Assembly: GCA_044229235.1 (NCBI GenBank)
Contig: JBGATH010000021.1
Span: 10,823-74,822 of the forward strand
Reading direction: 5' to 3'
DNA length: 64,000 bases
DNA from: UKL13-2 sp044229235
GTDB taxonomy: Bacteria > Pseudomonadota > Gammaproteobacteria > Burkholderiales > Usitatibacteraceae
Both the position numbers and the translations under genes were made by a program. Shown in pieces: positions 33,404 through 42,504 of this stretch; the stretch's first letter is position 1; each line of letters begins with the position of its first letter. Under the pieces are notes generated by a model. It made no database searches. It saw only the letters and a program-made list of their open reading frames with translations, and was not told the origin of the DNA.

Positions 33404-36148
33404 ATGGCAAATCCATTGTGCGTTAACAAGAAAACCATTTCCGTGCTGGTTTCAGCACTGCTCGCGTCCGGCGCCCTCGGCACGGCAACTGCGCAAACGC
33501 CGCCGGCGGGTCCCGCCGGTGTGCCCGGCGCGGCCGGTCCGGCCGCCGCCGCCGCGCGGCCCGACGCTGGTGCACCGCGGCCTTTCGCAGACATCATCAA
33601 GGACGCCAAGCAGATACCCGGCTACTTCAACGTCTACCAAAAGGACGAAAAGGTCTGGATCGAAGTCAAGCCGGATCAGTTCGAAACGCCATTCTTTTTC
33701 CAGATCAACTCCACGCGCGGCATAGGCGAGGCGGGTGTCTATCCAAACTGGATGCTGCGTGGGCACATCGTCGAATTCAAGAAGCTCGGCAACACCATCC
33801 AGCTGATCGCCCGCAACAACAAGTTCATTGCCAAGCCCGGCACACCGATCGCGCGCGCCGTCAAGGAGAGCTTCACCGACAGCCTGCTGGCCGTGACCAC
33901 CGTCGCCAGCGCGCCGCATCCGGAACGCAAGTCGATCCTCATCGATGCGAATGCACTGTTGCTGGCCGACATTCCCGGAACCTCCACGCGCCTTGAAGCC
34001 GCGTTCCGCCTGCCTTACGCCTATGACGCGCGCAATTCCGGCTTCGTCAATGTGCGCTCGACCGAGGACATGACCAGTTTCAATGTCACCGCGCACTACG
34101 GCATGCCCAAGCTGCCCGCCCCGCCGGCTACGCCGTCGCCGGTGCCCACGCCCCCGCCGCCGTCCACGCTGGAAGACAACCGCAGCATGTTCCTCGGCTA
34201 CTACTACTCGTTTGCCAAGCTGCCGGACAAGCCGATGGCGCCACGCATGGCCGACAGCCGCGTGGGCCACTTTGTGACGCAGAAATGGAATTTCTCGGAC
34301 GACATCGCCGCCGTGCCGCGCCAGTACATCGTCAACCGCTGGCGGCTGGAAAAGAAGGATCCGAATGCGGCGCTGTCCGAGCCGGTCAAGCCGATCACCT
34401 ACTGGCTGGACAAGAATATCCCGCTAAAGTACCGCGCTGCCGTAATGGAGGGGGTGCTTGAATGGAACAAGGCGTTCGAGAAGATCGGCTTCAAGAATGC
34501 CATCGAGGCCAAGCAACAGGACGACAACGCCGACTTCGACAACAACGACTCCCGCCACGCCTCGATTCGCTGGTATACCGACACCAGCGATGGCGCCCTG
34601 GCGATCGGCCCGAGCCGTGTCGACCCGCGCTCGGGTGAAATCCTTGACGCGGACATTTCCTTCTCGGACGGCTGGACGCGATTGCCGCGCCGCCGCGCGG
34701 TCGAGCAGCTGACCAGCGTGGCCGTGGGCAACAATCACGAGAAACACGCTGCCCACAAGCACTCGGAAGCGGAAATCATGCAGTCGCTGGCCCGCGGCGA
34801 ACTGCCGCAGCTGTGCGAGTACGAGAGCACCGCCATGGACGAAGTCGCCTTCGCCCTCGACCTGCTGGCCGCGCGCGGTGACATCGACCCGGAAAGCCCG
34901 GAAGCCGAAGCCATCGTCCGCGATACTCTGCGAGACGTGGTGTGGCATGAGGTCGGGCACACCCTGGGCCTGACGCACAATTTCCGTGCCTCGACCATCT
35001 ACAGCCTCGACCAGATGGAAAACAAGGACTTCACCAAGGCCAACGGCATCGCCGGCTCGGTCATGGAATACAACGCCCTCAACCTGGCGACCAACGGCAA
35101 GAAGCAGGGCGAATATGTGATGACCACCATCGGGCCGTACGACTACTGGGCAATCGAGTATGCGTACAAGCCGGTGGACACGGCGAAGGAAAAGGAAGAG
35201 CTGCTGAAGATTGCATCGCGTTCCAAGGAGCCCCAGCTGGCATTCGCCAACGACATCGATGCCGGTCTCGGCCCGGTTGAGGGAATGGATCCGGAAGTCA
35301 CGCGCCGCGACCTCGGCAGCGATCCGCTGGCGTTCGCGGTGCGCCGCATGCAACTCTCGCGAGAACTGTGGGATCGCCTGCAGGAACGCAAGATCAAGCC
35401 GGGCGAACAGTTCGACATCCTGCGCCGGAACTTTGTCAACGCCAGCGCACAGGTGTCGCTGGCCTCCACCGTGGCGGCGAAATACGTCGGCGGCGTAGTG
35501 CACCTGCGTGACCATGCCGACAGTGGTCGCGCACCACTGAACCCGGTGCCGGCCGCGAAGCAGCGCCAGGCTCTCAAGCTGATTACCGATGGCCTGTTCC
35601 GCACCGAAAGCTTCAAGTTCAAGCCGGAATTCGTGGCGCGCCTGGTGCCGGACCAGTTTGACCGCTGGTTCGGCGGCAATGGTCGCAACCTGGCCGCCGT
35701 GGTCAATCCCGATGCCAGCATCAGCGGTGCCGTGCTTGCCATGCAGCGCGGCGCACTGGACCAGTTGATGGCCGACGCGGTCGCCGCGCGAATCCTCGAT
35801 GCGCCCAGCAAGATGGCCGATGGCAAGCAGGCGTTCGCGCTTTCGGAACTCTACGACACGCTGCAAGGCGCGATCTGGAGCGAACTGAAAGCTGGTGGCG
35901 ACATTAATGCTTTGCGCCGCAACCTGCAGCGCGAGCACCTGCGCCGCGTGGTCAACGCGCTGATCCGCCCTGCTGCCACTACGCCGGCGGACGCCAAGAG
36001 CCTGCTGCGCGCCAATGCGCAACAGCTGCAGGCGCAGATTCGCGCGGCGATGGCCAAGGCCGGCAACAAGGAAACCAAGGCGCACCTGTCGGAAAGCCTG
36101 GACCTGCTGACAGAAGCGCTGAAGGCGCCGCTGCAACGCAATACCTGA
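33404..36148 (+). CDS. Exported zinc metalloprotease of the DUF5117/DUF5118 type
   Basis: 914 residues with a signal peptide ending near TATAQ (about residue 28), then a Pro/Ala-rich spacer. The metzincin-like zinc site HEVGHTLGLTH occupies 515-525, matching HExxHxxGxxH, followed by a Met-turn candidate GSVMEY. The upstream beta-rich part and the downstream helical C-terminal part resemble the DUF5118-DUF5117-DUF4953 architecture. Substrate unknown. AGGAGAGG lies a few bases before ATG 33404; the open frame extends to 32390 only as an antisense shadow of prfC. A strong terminator follows. Confidence 0.88.
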   Translation: MANPLCVNKKTISVLVSALLASGALGTATAQTPPAGPAGVPGAAGPAAAAARPDAGAPRPFADIIKDAKQIPGYFNVYQKDEKVWIEVKPDQFETPFFFQINSTRGIGEAGVYPNWMLRGHIVEFKKLGNTIQLIARNNKFIAKPGTPIARAVKESFTDSLLAVTTVASAPHPERKSILIDANALLLADIPGTSTRLEAAFRLPYAYDARNSGFVNVRSTEDMTSFNVTAHYGMPKLPAPPATPSPVPTPPPPSTLEDNRSMFLGYYYSFAKLPDKPMAPRMADSRVGHFVTQKWNFSDDIAAVPRQYIVNRWRLEKKDPNAALSEPVKPITYWLDKNIPLKYRAAVMEGVLEWNKAFEKIGFKNAIEAKQQDDNADFDNNDSRHASIRWYTDTSDGALAIGPSRVDPRSGEILDADISFSDGWTRLPRRRAVEQLTSVAVGNNHEKHAAHKHSEAEIMQSLARGELPQLCEYESTAMDEVAFALDLLAARGDIDPESPEAEAIVRDTLRDVVWHEVGHTLGLTHNFRASTIYSLDQMENKDFTKANGIAGSVMEYNALNLATNGKKQGEYVMTTIGPYDYWAIEYAYKPVDTAKEKEELLKIASRSKEPQLAFANDIDAGLGPVEGMDPEVTRRDLGSDPLAFAVRRMQLSRELWDRLQERKIKPGEQFDILRRNFVNASAQVSLASTVAAKYVGGVVHLRDHADSGRAPLNPVPAAKQRQALKLITDGLFRTESFKFKPEFVARLVPDQFDRWFGGNGRNLAAVVNPDASISGAVLAMQRGALDQLMADAVAARILDAPSKMADGKQAFALSELYDTLQGAIWSELKAGGDINALRRNLQREHLRRVVNALIRPAATTPADAKSLLRANAQQLQAQIRAAMAKAGNKETKAHLSESLDLLTEALKAPLQRNT

Positions 36149-36164
36149 TCGCTGCTGTCATCCA

Positions 36165-36212
36165 CGGCCCGTTCCTGCGAACCAGACTGGTTCGCAGGAA
36201 CGGGCCGTTTTC
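36165..36212 (+). terminator. Intrinsic terminator after the metalloprotease gene
   Basis: CGGCCCGTTCCTGCGAACC pairs perfectly with GGTTCGCAGGAACGGGCCG (19 bp, loop AGACT) and is followed by TTTTC. It separates the gene from the downstream M13 peptidase gene. Confidence 0.9.
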
Positions 36213-36252
36213 ACTTGCCAGTTCCAACCGTACGCATTCGCAGGAAGAGCCC

Positions 36253-38322
36253 ATGAACCGTTTCAAGAGACAATTTTCGACCCCCACTTTTTCCGTGCGC
36301 AGTCTGCTGTCCGCCCTGGCGATGGCCGGCGCGGCGGGGTATGCCGGGGCGCCGCTGGCTGCCGGCACCGCCGGCATTGATGTTGCCAATATCGACACCT
36401 CTGTGCGCGTCCAGGACGACTTCTACCGGCACACCAACGGCAACTGGCTCAAACGCGCGCAGATTCCCGCGGACAAATCGCGCTGGGGTTCATTCGATGA
36501 ACTGCGCGAGAACTCCATCCTCAACCTGCGGGCCATCATCGAATCGCTGCCGAAGGATGCGGTCGCCGCCAAGGGCAGCGAGGCGCAGAAAATCGCCGAT
36601 GCGCATGCCAGCTTTGTCGATGAAGCCACCCGCGACGCGCGCGGCATGAAGCCGCTCGCTCCCCTGTTCGAGCGGATTGCCGCGGTCAGCGACAGGCAGC
36701 AATTGCCCGGCCTGATGGCAGAACTGATCCGGTCGGGCATCGGCATGCCCTACACCACCGCCATCAATCAGGACCCGAAAGACGCCACACGCTACGCGGT
36801 GTTGATGAACCAGGGCGGGCTGGGGCTGCCGGACCGGGACTACTACCTGAACGACAAGGACCAGAAGAACGCCACCATCCGCGGCAAGTATGTCGCGCTG
36901 ATCGAAAAGTTGCTGGCGCGGTCCGGCGAGACCGACGCTGCGGGGATGGCAAAAGCCGTGATGGCGCTGGAGACCGAACTGGCGAAATCGCACTGGACGC
37001 GCGTCGAAAACCGCAACCCCGTCAGGACCTACAACAAGGTTGAAATCACCAAGCTAGCTGAACTCGCCCCCGGCTATGACTGGCGGGCATACCTGGATGC
37101 GGTGGGTGTGGGCGGCAAAGTCGATTACGTAATCGTGCGCCAGCCAGGCTACCTCAGCAGATTTGCGAGGCTGGTGCAATCGACCCCGCTTCCGGTCTGG
37201 CGCGCCTACCTCAATTGGCATGTGATCAATCACCACGCGCTGCAGCTGGATCGGCAAACGGTGGCGGATCATTTCGGTTTTTTCAGCACGGTGCTGCGTG
37301 GCATTCCTGAAAACGAGCCGAACTGGAAGCGCGCCGTTCGTTTCGTCGACGGTGGCATGGGAGAAGCGCTGGGCAAGCTGTATGTGGCCAAGCACTTCTC
37401 TGCGGAAAGCAAGGCGCGCATGGAGAAAATCGTCGCCAACCTGCTGGCGGCGTATCGCGACAGCATCGATTCGCTGGAATGGATGAGCCCCGCGACAAAA
37501 AAGGAAGCCCAGGCAAAACTCGCGACCTTTTCCCCCAAGATTGGCTACACCGAGAAATGGCGCGACTACACCGCGCTGAGCGTGACACGTGACGATGTGG
37601 TCGGCAACGCGCAGCAGTTCAGCCGCTTCAATTTCCAGCGCAACCTGGCCAAGCTGGGACAGCCGGTCGATCGCACCGAGTGGGGCATGACCCCGCAAAC
37701 GGTCAATGCCTATTACAGCGCCGTCCGCAATGAAATCGTCTTTCCCGCCGCCATCCTGCAACCGCCGTTTTTCAACGCGGCGGCCGACGATGCGGTGAAC
37801 TACGGCGGCATCGGCGCCGTGATCGGCCACGAAATCGGCCACGGCTTCGACGACAGCGGCAGCCAGTACGACGGCAGCGGCAACCTGCGCAACTGGTGGA
37901 CGGCTGAGGATCGCGAGAAATACCTGACCCGCACCCGCGCGCTGGTGGTGCAGTACGACCAGTACAGTCCGGTGCCGGGCTATTTTGTGAACGGCTCACT
38001 GACGCTGGGGGAGAACATCGGCGACAACTCGGGTGCGGCGATCGCTTACAAAGCTTGGCAATTGTCGTTGGCCGGCAAACCGGCGCCGGTGATCGACGGC
38101 TACACCGGCGCACAACGCTTCTTCATGGGCTTCGCGCAAATCTGGCGCAACAAGACGCGTGATGAAGCGCTGATCGTGCAGATCAAGACCGATCCGCACA
38201 CGCCTGGAGAATTTCGCGCCAACGGATCCATCCGCAATCAGCCCGGGTTTTACGACGCATTTGGCGTGAAACCGGGCGACAAACTTTACCTGCCGCCGGA
38301 TCAACGGGTTCGCATCTGGTAA
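36253..38322 (+). CDS. M13-family (neprilysin-like) zinc metallopeptidase, exported
   Basis: 689 residues. An N-terminal signal peptide (about 1-36) precedes the M13 N domain, which starts with DDFYRHTNGNWL. The catalytic C domain has VNAYYSAVRNEIVFPAAILQ, the zinc site HEIGH at 526-530 and the third ligand in GENIGDNSG (Glu587, Asp591). Members are oligopeptidases such as PepO. It stands alone between a terminator and palindrome family A, and follows another exported zinc peptidase gene on the same strand. Confidence 0.94.
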   Translation: MNRFKRQFSTPTFSVRSLLSALAMAGAAGYAGAPLAAGTAGIDVANIDTSVRVQDDFYRHTNGNWLKRAQIPADKSRWGSFDELRENSILNLRAIIESLPKDAVAAKGSEAQKIADAHASFVDEATRDARGMKPLAPLFERIAAVSDRQQLPGLMAELIRSGIGMPYTTAINQDPKDATRYAVLMNQGGLGLPDRDYYLNDKDQKNATIRGKYVALIEKLLARSGETDAAGMAKAVMALETELAKSHWTRVENRNPVRTYNKVEITKLAELAPGYDWRAYLDAVGVGGKVDYVIVRQPGYLSRFARLVQSTPLPVWRAYLNWHVINHHALQLDRQTVADHFGFFSTVLRGIPENEPNWKRAVRFVDGGMGEALGKLYVAKHFSAESKARMEKIVANLLAAYRDSIDSLEWMSPATKKEAQAKLATFSPKIGYTEKWRDYTALSVTRDDVVGNAQQFSRFNFQRNLAKLGQPVDRTEWGMTPQTVNAYYSAVRNEIVFPAAILQPPFFNAAADDAVNYGGIGAVIGHEIGHGFDDSGSQYDGSGNLRNWWTAEDREKYLTRTRALVVQYDQYSPVPGYFVNGSLTLGENIGDNSGAAIAYKAWQLSLAGKPAPVIDGYTGAQRFFMGFAQIWRNKTRDEALIVQIKTDPHTPGEFRANGSIRNQPGFYDAFGVKPGDKLYLPPDQRVRIW

Positions 38323-38341
38323 CGTCGCCCGGCGCGACAAC

Positions 38342-38413
38342 GCGAAACCCCAGCATTGGCGCGGCTTGCAGGCCTTTTTCGGCTCGCAGGCCTCGCCAAT
38401 GCTGGGGTTTCGC
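38342..38413. repeat. Dispersed palindrome family A, copy 2 (perfect)
   Basis: GCGAAACCCCAGCATTGGCG at 38342-38361 is exactly complementary to 38394-38413, a 20-bp stem around a 32-base centre. It starts 20 bases after the M13 gene and has TGTTTTGC beyond it, so it may also end that transcript. Confidence 0.9.
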
Positions 38414-38726
38414 CCTGTTTTGCAGGTGAAACACGAATTTTCTAGGTGTTTTGGCCCGCTTCGCGTATAGTCGCGTTTCCGCAGTGCAGCAAAACACCGT
38501 TTGCACCGCGATTGTTCATCGTCTCCTCCCCCCGCTTTTCTCCTCCGCTTCGTCCGAAGCCTCAGGAATCGCAAATTGGTTGGCGCCGATGTTGGTGCGT
38601 CACTGTTTGCGATCCGGTTCTCCCGATCCCGATCCAGCTTGCCGTCTCGTTTCCGTTTTCGAGGCGACGCCCCGTTTTTTTGTTGATGCGCTCCCACCGG
38701 AATGGGCGTGCTGGAAAAACTTGAAC
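38414..38726 (+). other. Leader region of the DEAD-box helicase gene (about 310 bp)
   Basis: No gene is seen. TATAGT at 38465-38470 is a possible -10 element, which would leave a leader of about 250 bases, rich in pyrimidine tracts (TCCTCCCCCC, TTCTCCTCCG) and with a T7 run after GCCCCG near 38669. Long leaders are common for cold-shock helicase genes; no fold is assigned. Confidence 0.4.
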
Positions 38727-40049
38727 ATGAATTTTGATTCCCTGGGCTTAGCCGCCCCGATCCGCGAAGCGATTGCCTTGGCGGGCTACACCGATCCGAC
38801 CCCCGTGCAGGCGCGCGCCGTGCCCGAAGCCATTGCCGGCCGCGATCTGCTCGTCTCCTCGCAAACCGGCAGCGGCAAGACCGCTGCCTTCATGCTGCCC
38901 GCCTTGCAGCTGTTGAGCGAGCCGCATGCCGTCGCCGGCCGCGGCCCGCGGGTGCTGGTGCTCACGCCCACGCGCGAACTCTCCATGCAGGTCACCAAGG
39001 CTGCCGAAACCTACGGTCGCAAAATGAAGAAGGTGAAAACCGTCTCCATCGTCGGCGGCATGCCGTATCCGGTGCAGAACCGCTTGCTCAAGATCGGCGT
39101 CGATATTCTCGTTGCCACGCCGGGTCGCTTGCTGGACCAGATGCAGTCGGGCCGCGTCGATCTTTCGCGCCTGCAGATGCTGGTGCTCGACGAAGCCGAC
39201 CGCATGCTCGACATGGGCTTCAAGGACGACCTCGAAGCCATCGTCGCGAAAATGCCCACCAATCGCCAGACGCTATTCTTCTCGGCCACGCTGGAAGCCA
39301 ACATTGCCCGCCTTGCCGCCTCGATGCTCAACGATCCGGTGCGCATCGAGATCGACAGCCAGCAGACCCGCCACGAGAACATCGAACAGCGCCTGCATTT
39401 CGCCGACGACATGGGCCACAAGAACCGTTTGCTCGATCACCTGTTGCGTGACACCGAGATGAACCAGGCCATCGTCTTCACCGCCACCAAGCGTGCCGCC
39501 GATGACCTGGCCAGCAACCTCAACGAAGCCGGTTTCTCGGTCGCGGCCCTGCACGGCGACATGAAGCAGGGCGCCCGCACCCGCACGCTGCAGGCCTTGC
39601 GCCGCGGCGGACTCAAGGTGCTGGTGGCCACCGACGTGGCCGCGCGCGGCATCGACGTGCAGGGCATCTCGCACGTCATCAATTACGATCTGCCGCGCCA
39701 GGCCGAAGACTACGTGCACCGCATCGGCCGCACCGGTCGCGCGGGCAAGAATGGCATCGCCATTTCGCTGGCCAATGTGCGCGAGCATTTCCAGGTGAAG
39801 CTGATCGAGCGCTTTACTTCGCAGGCGATTCCGGTCACCACCATTCCGGGCCTGGAGCCGAAGCAGCGTGTGTTCACCAAGCCGTCGGGCCCGCGTCCGG
39901 CCGGGCGTGACGGCGCGCGCAAGTTTGGCGGGCGCGGCAACGATGCGCCGCGCTCGGGCAAGCCCGGTGGCTACAGTGGTTTCGGCAAGAGCGGATCGGG
40001 CAAGCCGTTCGCCAAGACCGCCCCCAAGTCGCCGTGGCAAGGCAAGTAG
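38727..40049 (+). CDS. rhlE: DEAD-box RNA helicase, RhlE-like
   Basis: 440 residues with the full motif set: F/Q segment before the P-loop QTGSGKTAAF (I), PTRELSMQV (Ia), TPGRLLDQM (Ib), VLDEADRMLDMGF (II), FSAT (III), IVFTATKRAADDLA (IV), VATDVAARGIDVQG (V) and HRIGRTGRAGKNG (VI). The last 80 residues are basic and Gly/Ser/Lys-rich, as in the RNA-binding tails of RhlE. ATG 38727 gives the normal start; the open frame further up is leader. A strong terminator follows. Confidence 0.93.
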   Translation: MNFDSLGLAAPIREAIALAGYTDPTPVQARAVPEAIAGRDLLVSSQTGSGKTAAFMLPALQLLSEPHAVAGRGPRVLVLTPTRELSMQVTKAAETYGRKMKKVKTVSIVGGMPYPVQNRLLKIGVDILVATPGRLLDQMQSGRVDLSRLQMLVLDEADRMLDMGFKDDLEAIVAKMPTNRQTLFFSATLEANIARLAASMLNDPVRIEIDSQQTRHENIEQRLHFADDMGHKNRLLDHLLRDTEMNQAIVFTATKRAADDLASNLNEAGFSVAALHGDMKQGARTRTLQALRRGGLKVLVATDVAARGIDVQGISHVINYDLPRQAEDYVHRIGRTGRAGKNGIAISLANVREHFQVKLIERFTSQAIPVTTIPGLEPKQRVFTKPSGPRPAGRDGARKFGGRGNDAPRSGKPGGYSGFGKSGSGKPFAKTAPKSPWQGK

Positions 40050-40070
40050 TCCCGCGTCATTCAGACAGAG

Positions 40071-40100
40071 AAAAAAGCCCGCTTCGCGCGGGCCTTTTTT
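40071..40100 (+). terminator. Intrinsic terminator after the helicase gene
   Basis: A-run, then GCCCGC/GCGGGC stem with loop TTCGC and a C plus six Ts. It could work in both directions. Confidence 0.93.
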
Positions 40101-40151
40101 CGTGGTGCGGCAAATATTGCCGGTGCGGATTCAGGATGCAAGGCTGCGCCC

Positions 40152-40157
40152 TATAAT
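40152..40157 (+). promoter_or_regulatory. Consensus -10 element upstream of fmdB-like gene
   Basis: TATAAT, 45 bases before ATG 40202. The hexamer at the matching -35 position (ATTCAG) is poor. Confidence 0.5.
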
Positions 40158-40201
40158 TTGCGAATCGACGCAGGCCTCCCGCAACCACCAGATTGACCGC
40201 C

Positions 40202-40432
40202 ATGCCCATCTACGAATACCAATGCCTCGATTGCAAGAACGATTTCGAAAAACTGGTGCGCGCGTCCGACGCGCCGCCACAATGTCCGAAATGCAGCAGT
40301 ACGTCGCTGCACAAGAAGCTCTCCGCCTTTGCCGCGGTCACCGGCGGGTCGTCTTCGGGCGCTGACCTGTCGGCTTGCCAGACCTGCGGCAATCCTGGTG
40401 GCCCCGGTGCCTGCGGCTTGCCGCACGGCTGA
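40202..40432 (+). CDS. FmdB-family zinc-ribbon protein
   Basis: A 76-residue protein beginning MPIYEYQC, the FmdB/CxxC_CXXC_SSSS hallmark. Zinc ligands are CLDC and CPKC; a second Cys pair (CQTC) and Gly-rich tail follow. Members are putative regulators without a firm function. The start is ATG 40202; a TTG three codons earlier is in frame. Confidence 0.93.
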   Translation: MPIYEYQCLDCKNDFEKLVRASDAPPQCPKCSSTSLHKKLSAFAAVTGGSSSGADLSACQTCGNPGGPGACGLPHG

Positions 40433-40444
40433 ACAGATTTCGCG

Positions 40445-40927
40445 TTACGCGTAGTCCAGCGGCAGCGCGGTGGTGTATTTGAGTTGCTCCATGGCGAAAC
40501 TGGAGCTGACGTCGAACAGTTCGATGTCCTTGATCAGCTTTTTGTACACCGCGTCGTAGCCGGCGATGTCCGGCACCACCACCCGCAGCAGGTAGTCGAT
40601 GTCGCCGCTCATCCGATAGACCTCGACCACTTCCGGAATTGCCGCGATCACCCTGGCAAAGCGCGCCAGCCATTCGCTGTTGTGCTGGCTGGTCTTCACC
40701 GAGACAAATACCGTGACGCCGACATTAATGGCGGCTGGGTCGAGCAAGGCGACGCGCTTGCGGATGATGCCGGCCGCCTCCATGCGTTGAATGCGTCGCC
40801 AGCAGGGGGTCGGTGACAGCTTGACTGCCTCGGCCAGGGCATTGAGGCTGAGGCTGGCATCGGTCTGCAGGTGCTTGAGGAGCGCGCGATCGACCCGGTC
40901 TAGAAGAATTTTCTCTTTGGCAGGCAT
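40445..40927 (-). CDS. Lrp/AsnC-family transcriptional regulator
   Basis: 160 residues: a winged helix-turn-helix (about 8-60, LNALAEAVKLSPTPCWRRIQRME) and a RAM ligand-binding domain (about 75-150, SGDIDYLLRVVVPD). These proteins respond to amino acids and often control the neighbouring or their own gene. It is convergent with the fmdB-like gene and divergent from a small membrane-protein gene; the target is not evident. Resembles the Lrp group closest to the global regulator. Confidence 0.93.
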   Translation of the reverse strand: MPAKEKILLDRVDRALLKHLQTDASLSLNALAEAVKLSPTPCWRRIQRMEAAGIIRKRVALLDPAAINVGVTVFVSVKTSQHNSEWLARFARVIAAIPEVVEVYRMSGDIDYLLRVVVPDIAGYDAVYKKLIKDIELFDVSSSFAMEQLKYTTALPLDYA

Positions 40928-41031
40928 ACCTGTAGTGTATTTTGGCGTGAATCATTAATTATGCGCCAAGAAACGCAAACCCGTTTCCGTTATCCAGCGC
41001 GAGAATGCTGGCTTCGCGTAGGAGGCCCGCC

Positions 41032-41283
41032 ATGAACAACAACCCGTTTACCCAGCACCCCGCCGAGGTCGGCGAGTCCTATTGGCAGCATCTGCGCATG
41101 GCGCTGGGGTTCGCCGTGGAGTTGTTCGCCGCAGGATTCGCAGCCTTGGTGCATGCGTTCCTGCCGTTCCTGTTCGTCAAGACCGGCAGCAAGGCCATCA
41201 CGCGCCTGCACGATCGCATGGTGATCAATCGCACCAGGGCAGCTTCCGCCGCGCCGGCCGCCGCGCAACTCACCACCCGCTAG
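41032..41283 (+). CDS. Small DUF6356-type membrane protein
   Basis: 83 residues. The start HPAEVGESYWQHLRMA, the hydrophobic stretch over about 25-50 (VELFAAGFAALVHAFLPFLF) and TGSKAITRLHDRM fit the DUF6356 family, whose function is unknown. GGAGG (41021-41025) fixes ATG 41032. Its TAG overlaps the convergent cbiX stop by four bases. Confidence 0.85.
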   Translation: MNNNPFTQHPAEVGESYWQHLRMALGFAVELFAAGFAALVHAFLPFLFVKTGSKAITRLHDRMVINRTRAASAAPAAAQLTTR

Positions 41284-41663
41284 TCGCGGGAAGCCTCAGC
41301 GGCCCAGTCGGCAATCGCGTCGATCAGGGCGTCGATCTCGCCCAGCGCCGGCAGCACCCGAAAGCGCATGCCGGTGCGATCCCGCGCCGCCGTCACCAGC
41401 GCCGGCAAATCCTTGCGCAGATGACCGCCCAGAGCGAGAAATATCGGCGCCACCATCACTTCCCTGATTCCCTGTTGGTGGAGCGCATCCACGCATTCAT
41501 CGAACGACGGTGTCATGCGCTCCAGAAAGGCCAGTTCCACCACGCGTTCGGGTTGCCGAGCCTGCACCGCAGCCTTGAGCCGGCGAAATGGCGCTGCCCA
41601 ACCCGGGTCGGAGGAACCGTGGGCGAACAGCAGCAGGGCGCGATCAGAATTCTGGATGTCCAT
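41280..41663 (-). CDS. Short CbiX/SirB-type sirohydrochlorin chelatase
   Basis: A single-domain CbiX of 127 residues with LLLFAHGSSDPGW and PIFLALGGHLRKDLP, which carry the metal-binding histidines. Short CbiX proteins insert Co or Fe into sirohydrochlorin. Next to the nitrate cluster with its SUMT and sirohaem nitrite reductase, an iron-inserting role in sirohaem synthesis is likely (inference). ATG 41663 gives the standard N-terminus; no strong ribosome site is visible and the frame is open upstream to 41792. Confidence 0.85.
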   Translation of the reverse strand: MDIQNSDRALLLFAHGSSDPGWAAPFRRLKAAVQARQPERVVELAFLERMTPSFDECVDALHQQGIREVMVAPIFLALGGHLRKDLPALVTAARDRTGMRFRVLPALGEIDALIDAIADWAAEASRD

Positions 41664-41757
41664 GCGTGAAGCCGGGCAGGCGTGAAGTTTCGCTGGCGGC
41701 ATCATAGCAAGACACCCGCCGGCGGACTGGTACGCGGATTGCTTTACTTGGTGATCC

Positions 41758-42354
41758 ATGAAAGCGCACAAAAGCAAACCGCTAAAAGTCATGCTGGTCG
41801 ATGAGGACCCCGATCGCGCGGCCGATGTGCGTGCGGCGCTGCTGGCGAACGGTTGCGAGGTGATCTCGCTGCTGGCCTCGCCGCTGGAGATCTATGCGGC
41901 CGTGGCCCAGTGCTCCCCGGACGTGATCATCATCGACACCGAGTCCCCCTCGCGCGATTCGCTGGAGAACCTTGCCTTCGTGTCGCGTGACCGTCCGCAC
42001 CCGATCGTCATGTTCTCGGGCGACCGCAGCGGCGAGACCATCCGCGCCGCCATCCTCGCGGGGGTGTCCGCCTACGTGGTGGACGGGCTGTCGGAAGCGC
42101 GCCTGCAGCCGATTCTCGAAGTCGCGGTCGAGCGGTTCGCGGCCGAGCAGAGCCTGAAGAAAGAACTTGCTGTCGCGAAATCGGCGCTGTCGGAACGCAA
42201 GTCGGTCGAGCGCGCCAAGGGCATTCTCATGAAGCAGAAAAGCATCGACGAAGAAGCAGCGTTTCAGATGCTGCGCAAGTTCGCCATGGATCGCGGCATG
42301 AGGATGGCGGAAGCGGCCTCCAAAGTGATCGAGATGTCGCAACTGATGGGCTGA
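41758..42354 (+). CDS. nasT: NasT-type ANTAR antiterminator / response regulator
   Basis: 198 residues: a receiver-like domain (about 8-125, VMLVDEDP, DVIIIDTESPS) and a C-terminal ANTAR RNA-binding domain (about 135-195, ERAKGILMKQKSIDEEAAFQ). The receiver lacks the usual conserved Lys (AYVVDGL), as in pseudo-receivers of NasT proteins. NasT binds tandem hexaloop hairpins in nitrate-assimilation leaders and prevents termination; exactly such a leader begins about 180 bases downstream. NasT is normally held by the nitrate sensor NasS, but no nasS gene is in the window. Confidence 0.93.
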   Translation: MKAHKSKPLKVMLVDEDPDRAADVRAALLANGCEVISLLASPLEIYAAVAQCSPDVIIIDTESPSRDSLENLAFVSRDRPHPIVMFSGDRSGETIRAAILAGVSAYVVDGLSEARLQPILEVAVERFAAEQSLKKELAVAKSALSERKSVERAKGILMKQKSIDEEAAFQMLRKFAMDRGMRMAEAASKVIEMSQLMG

Positions 42355-42371
42355 TCGGCCGCGCGTGCCGA

Positions 42372-42388
42372 TGTGCCGCTTTGGTGCA
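42372..42388. promoter_or_regulatory. NtrC-like binding site
   Basis: TGTGCCGCTTTGGTGCA resembles the NtrC 17-mer with half-sites TGCACC and GGTGCA; the right half is perfect. It lies about 118 bases upstream of the sigma-54 promoter, a normal enhancer distance. Confidence 0.55.
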
Positions 42389-42400
42389 CCGCAGCATTGT

Positions 42401-42420
42401 CGCACCACGCTTTTGGTGCG
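42401..42420. promoter_or_regulatory. Second NtrC-like palindrome
   Basis: CGCACCA and TGGTGCG are perfect complements but separated by six rather than three bases, so spacing is off for a standard NtrC dimer. It may be a second, weaker enhancer site. Confidence 0.4.
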
Positions 42421-42504
42421 TTCGCTTTCCGGCCCGGTTTAGGCTGCGCTCGGCCTGCTGAAAAAATCGCCATTCAAATCAGCGCGTTGACGCAATTCTG
42501 CCGG

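Noticed and set aside
34424..36136. 570-codon antisense open frame opposite the zinc metalloprotease
   Set aside because: Shadow frame with no motif; the sense gene has signal peptide, zinc site and terminator.
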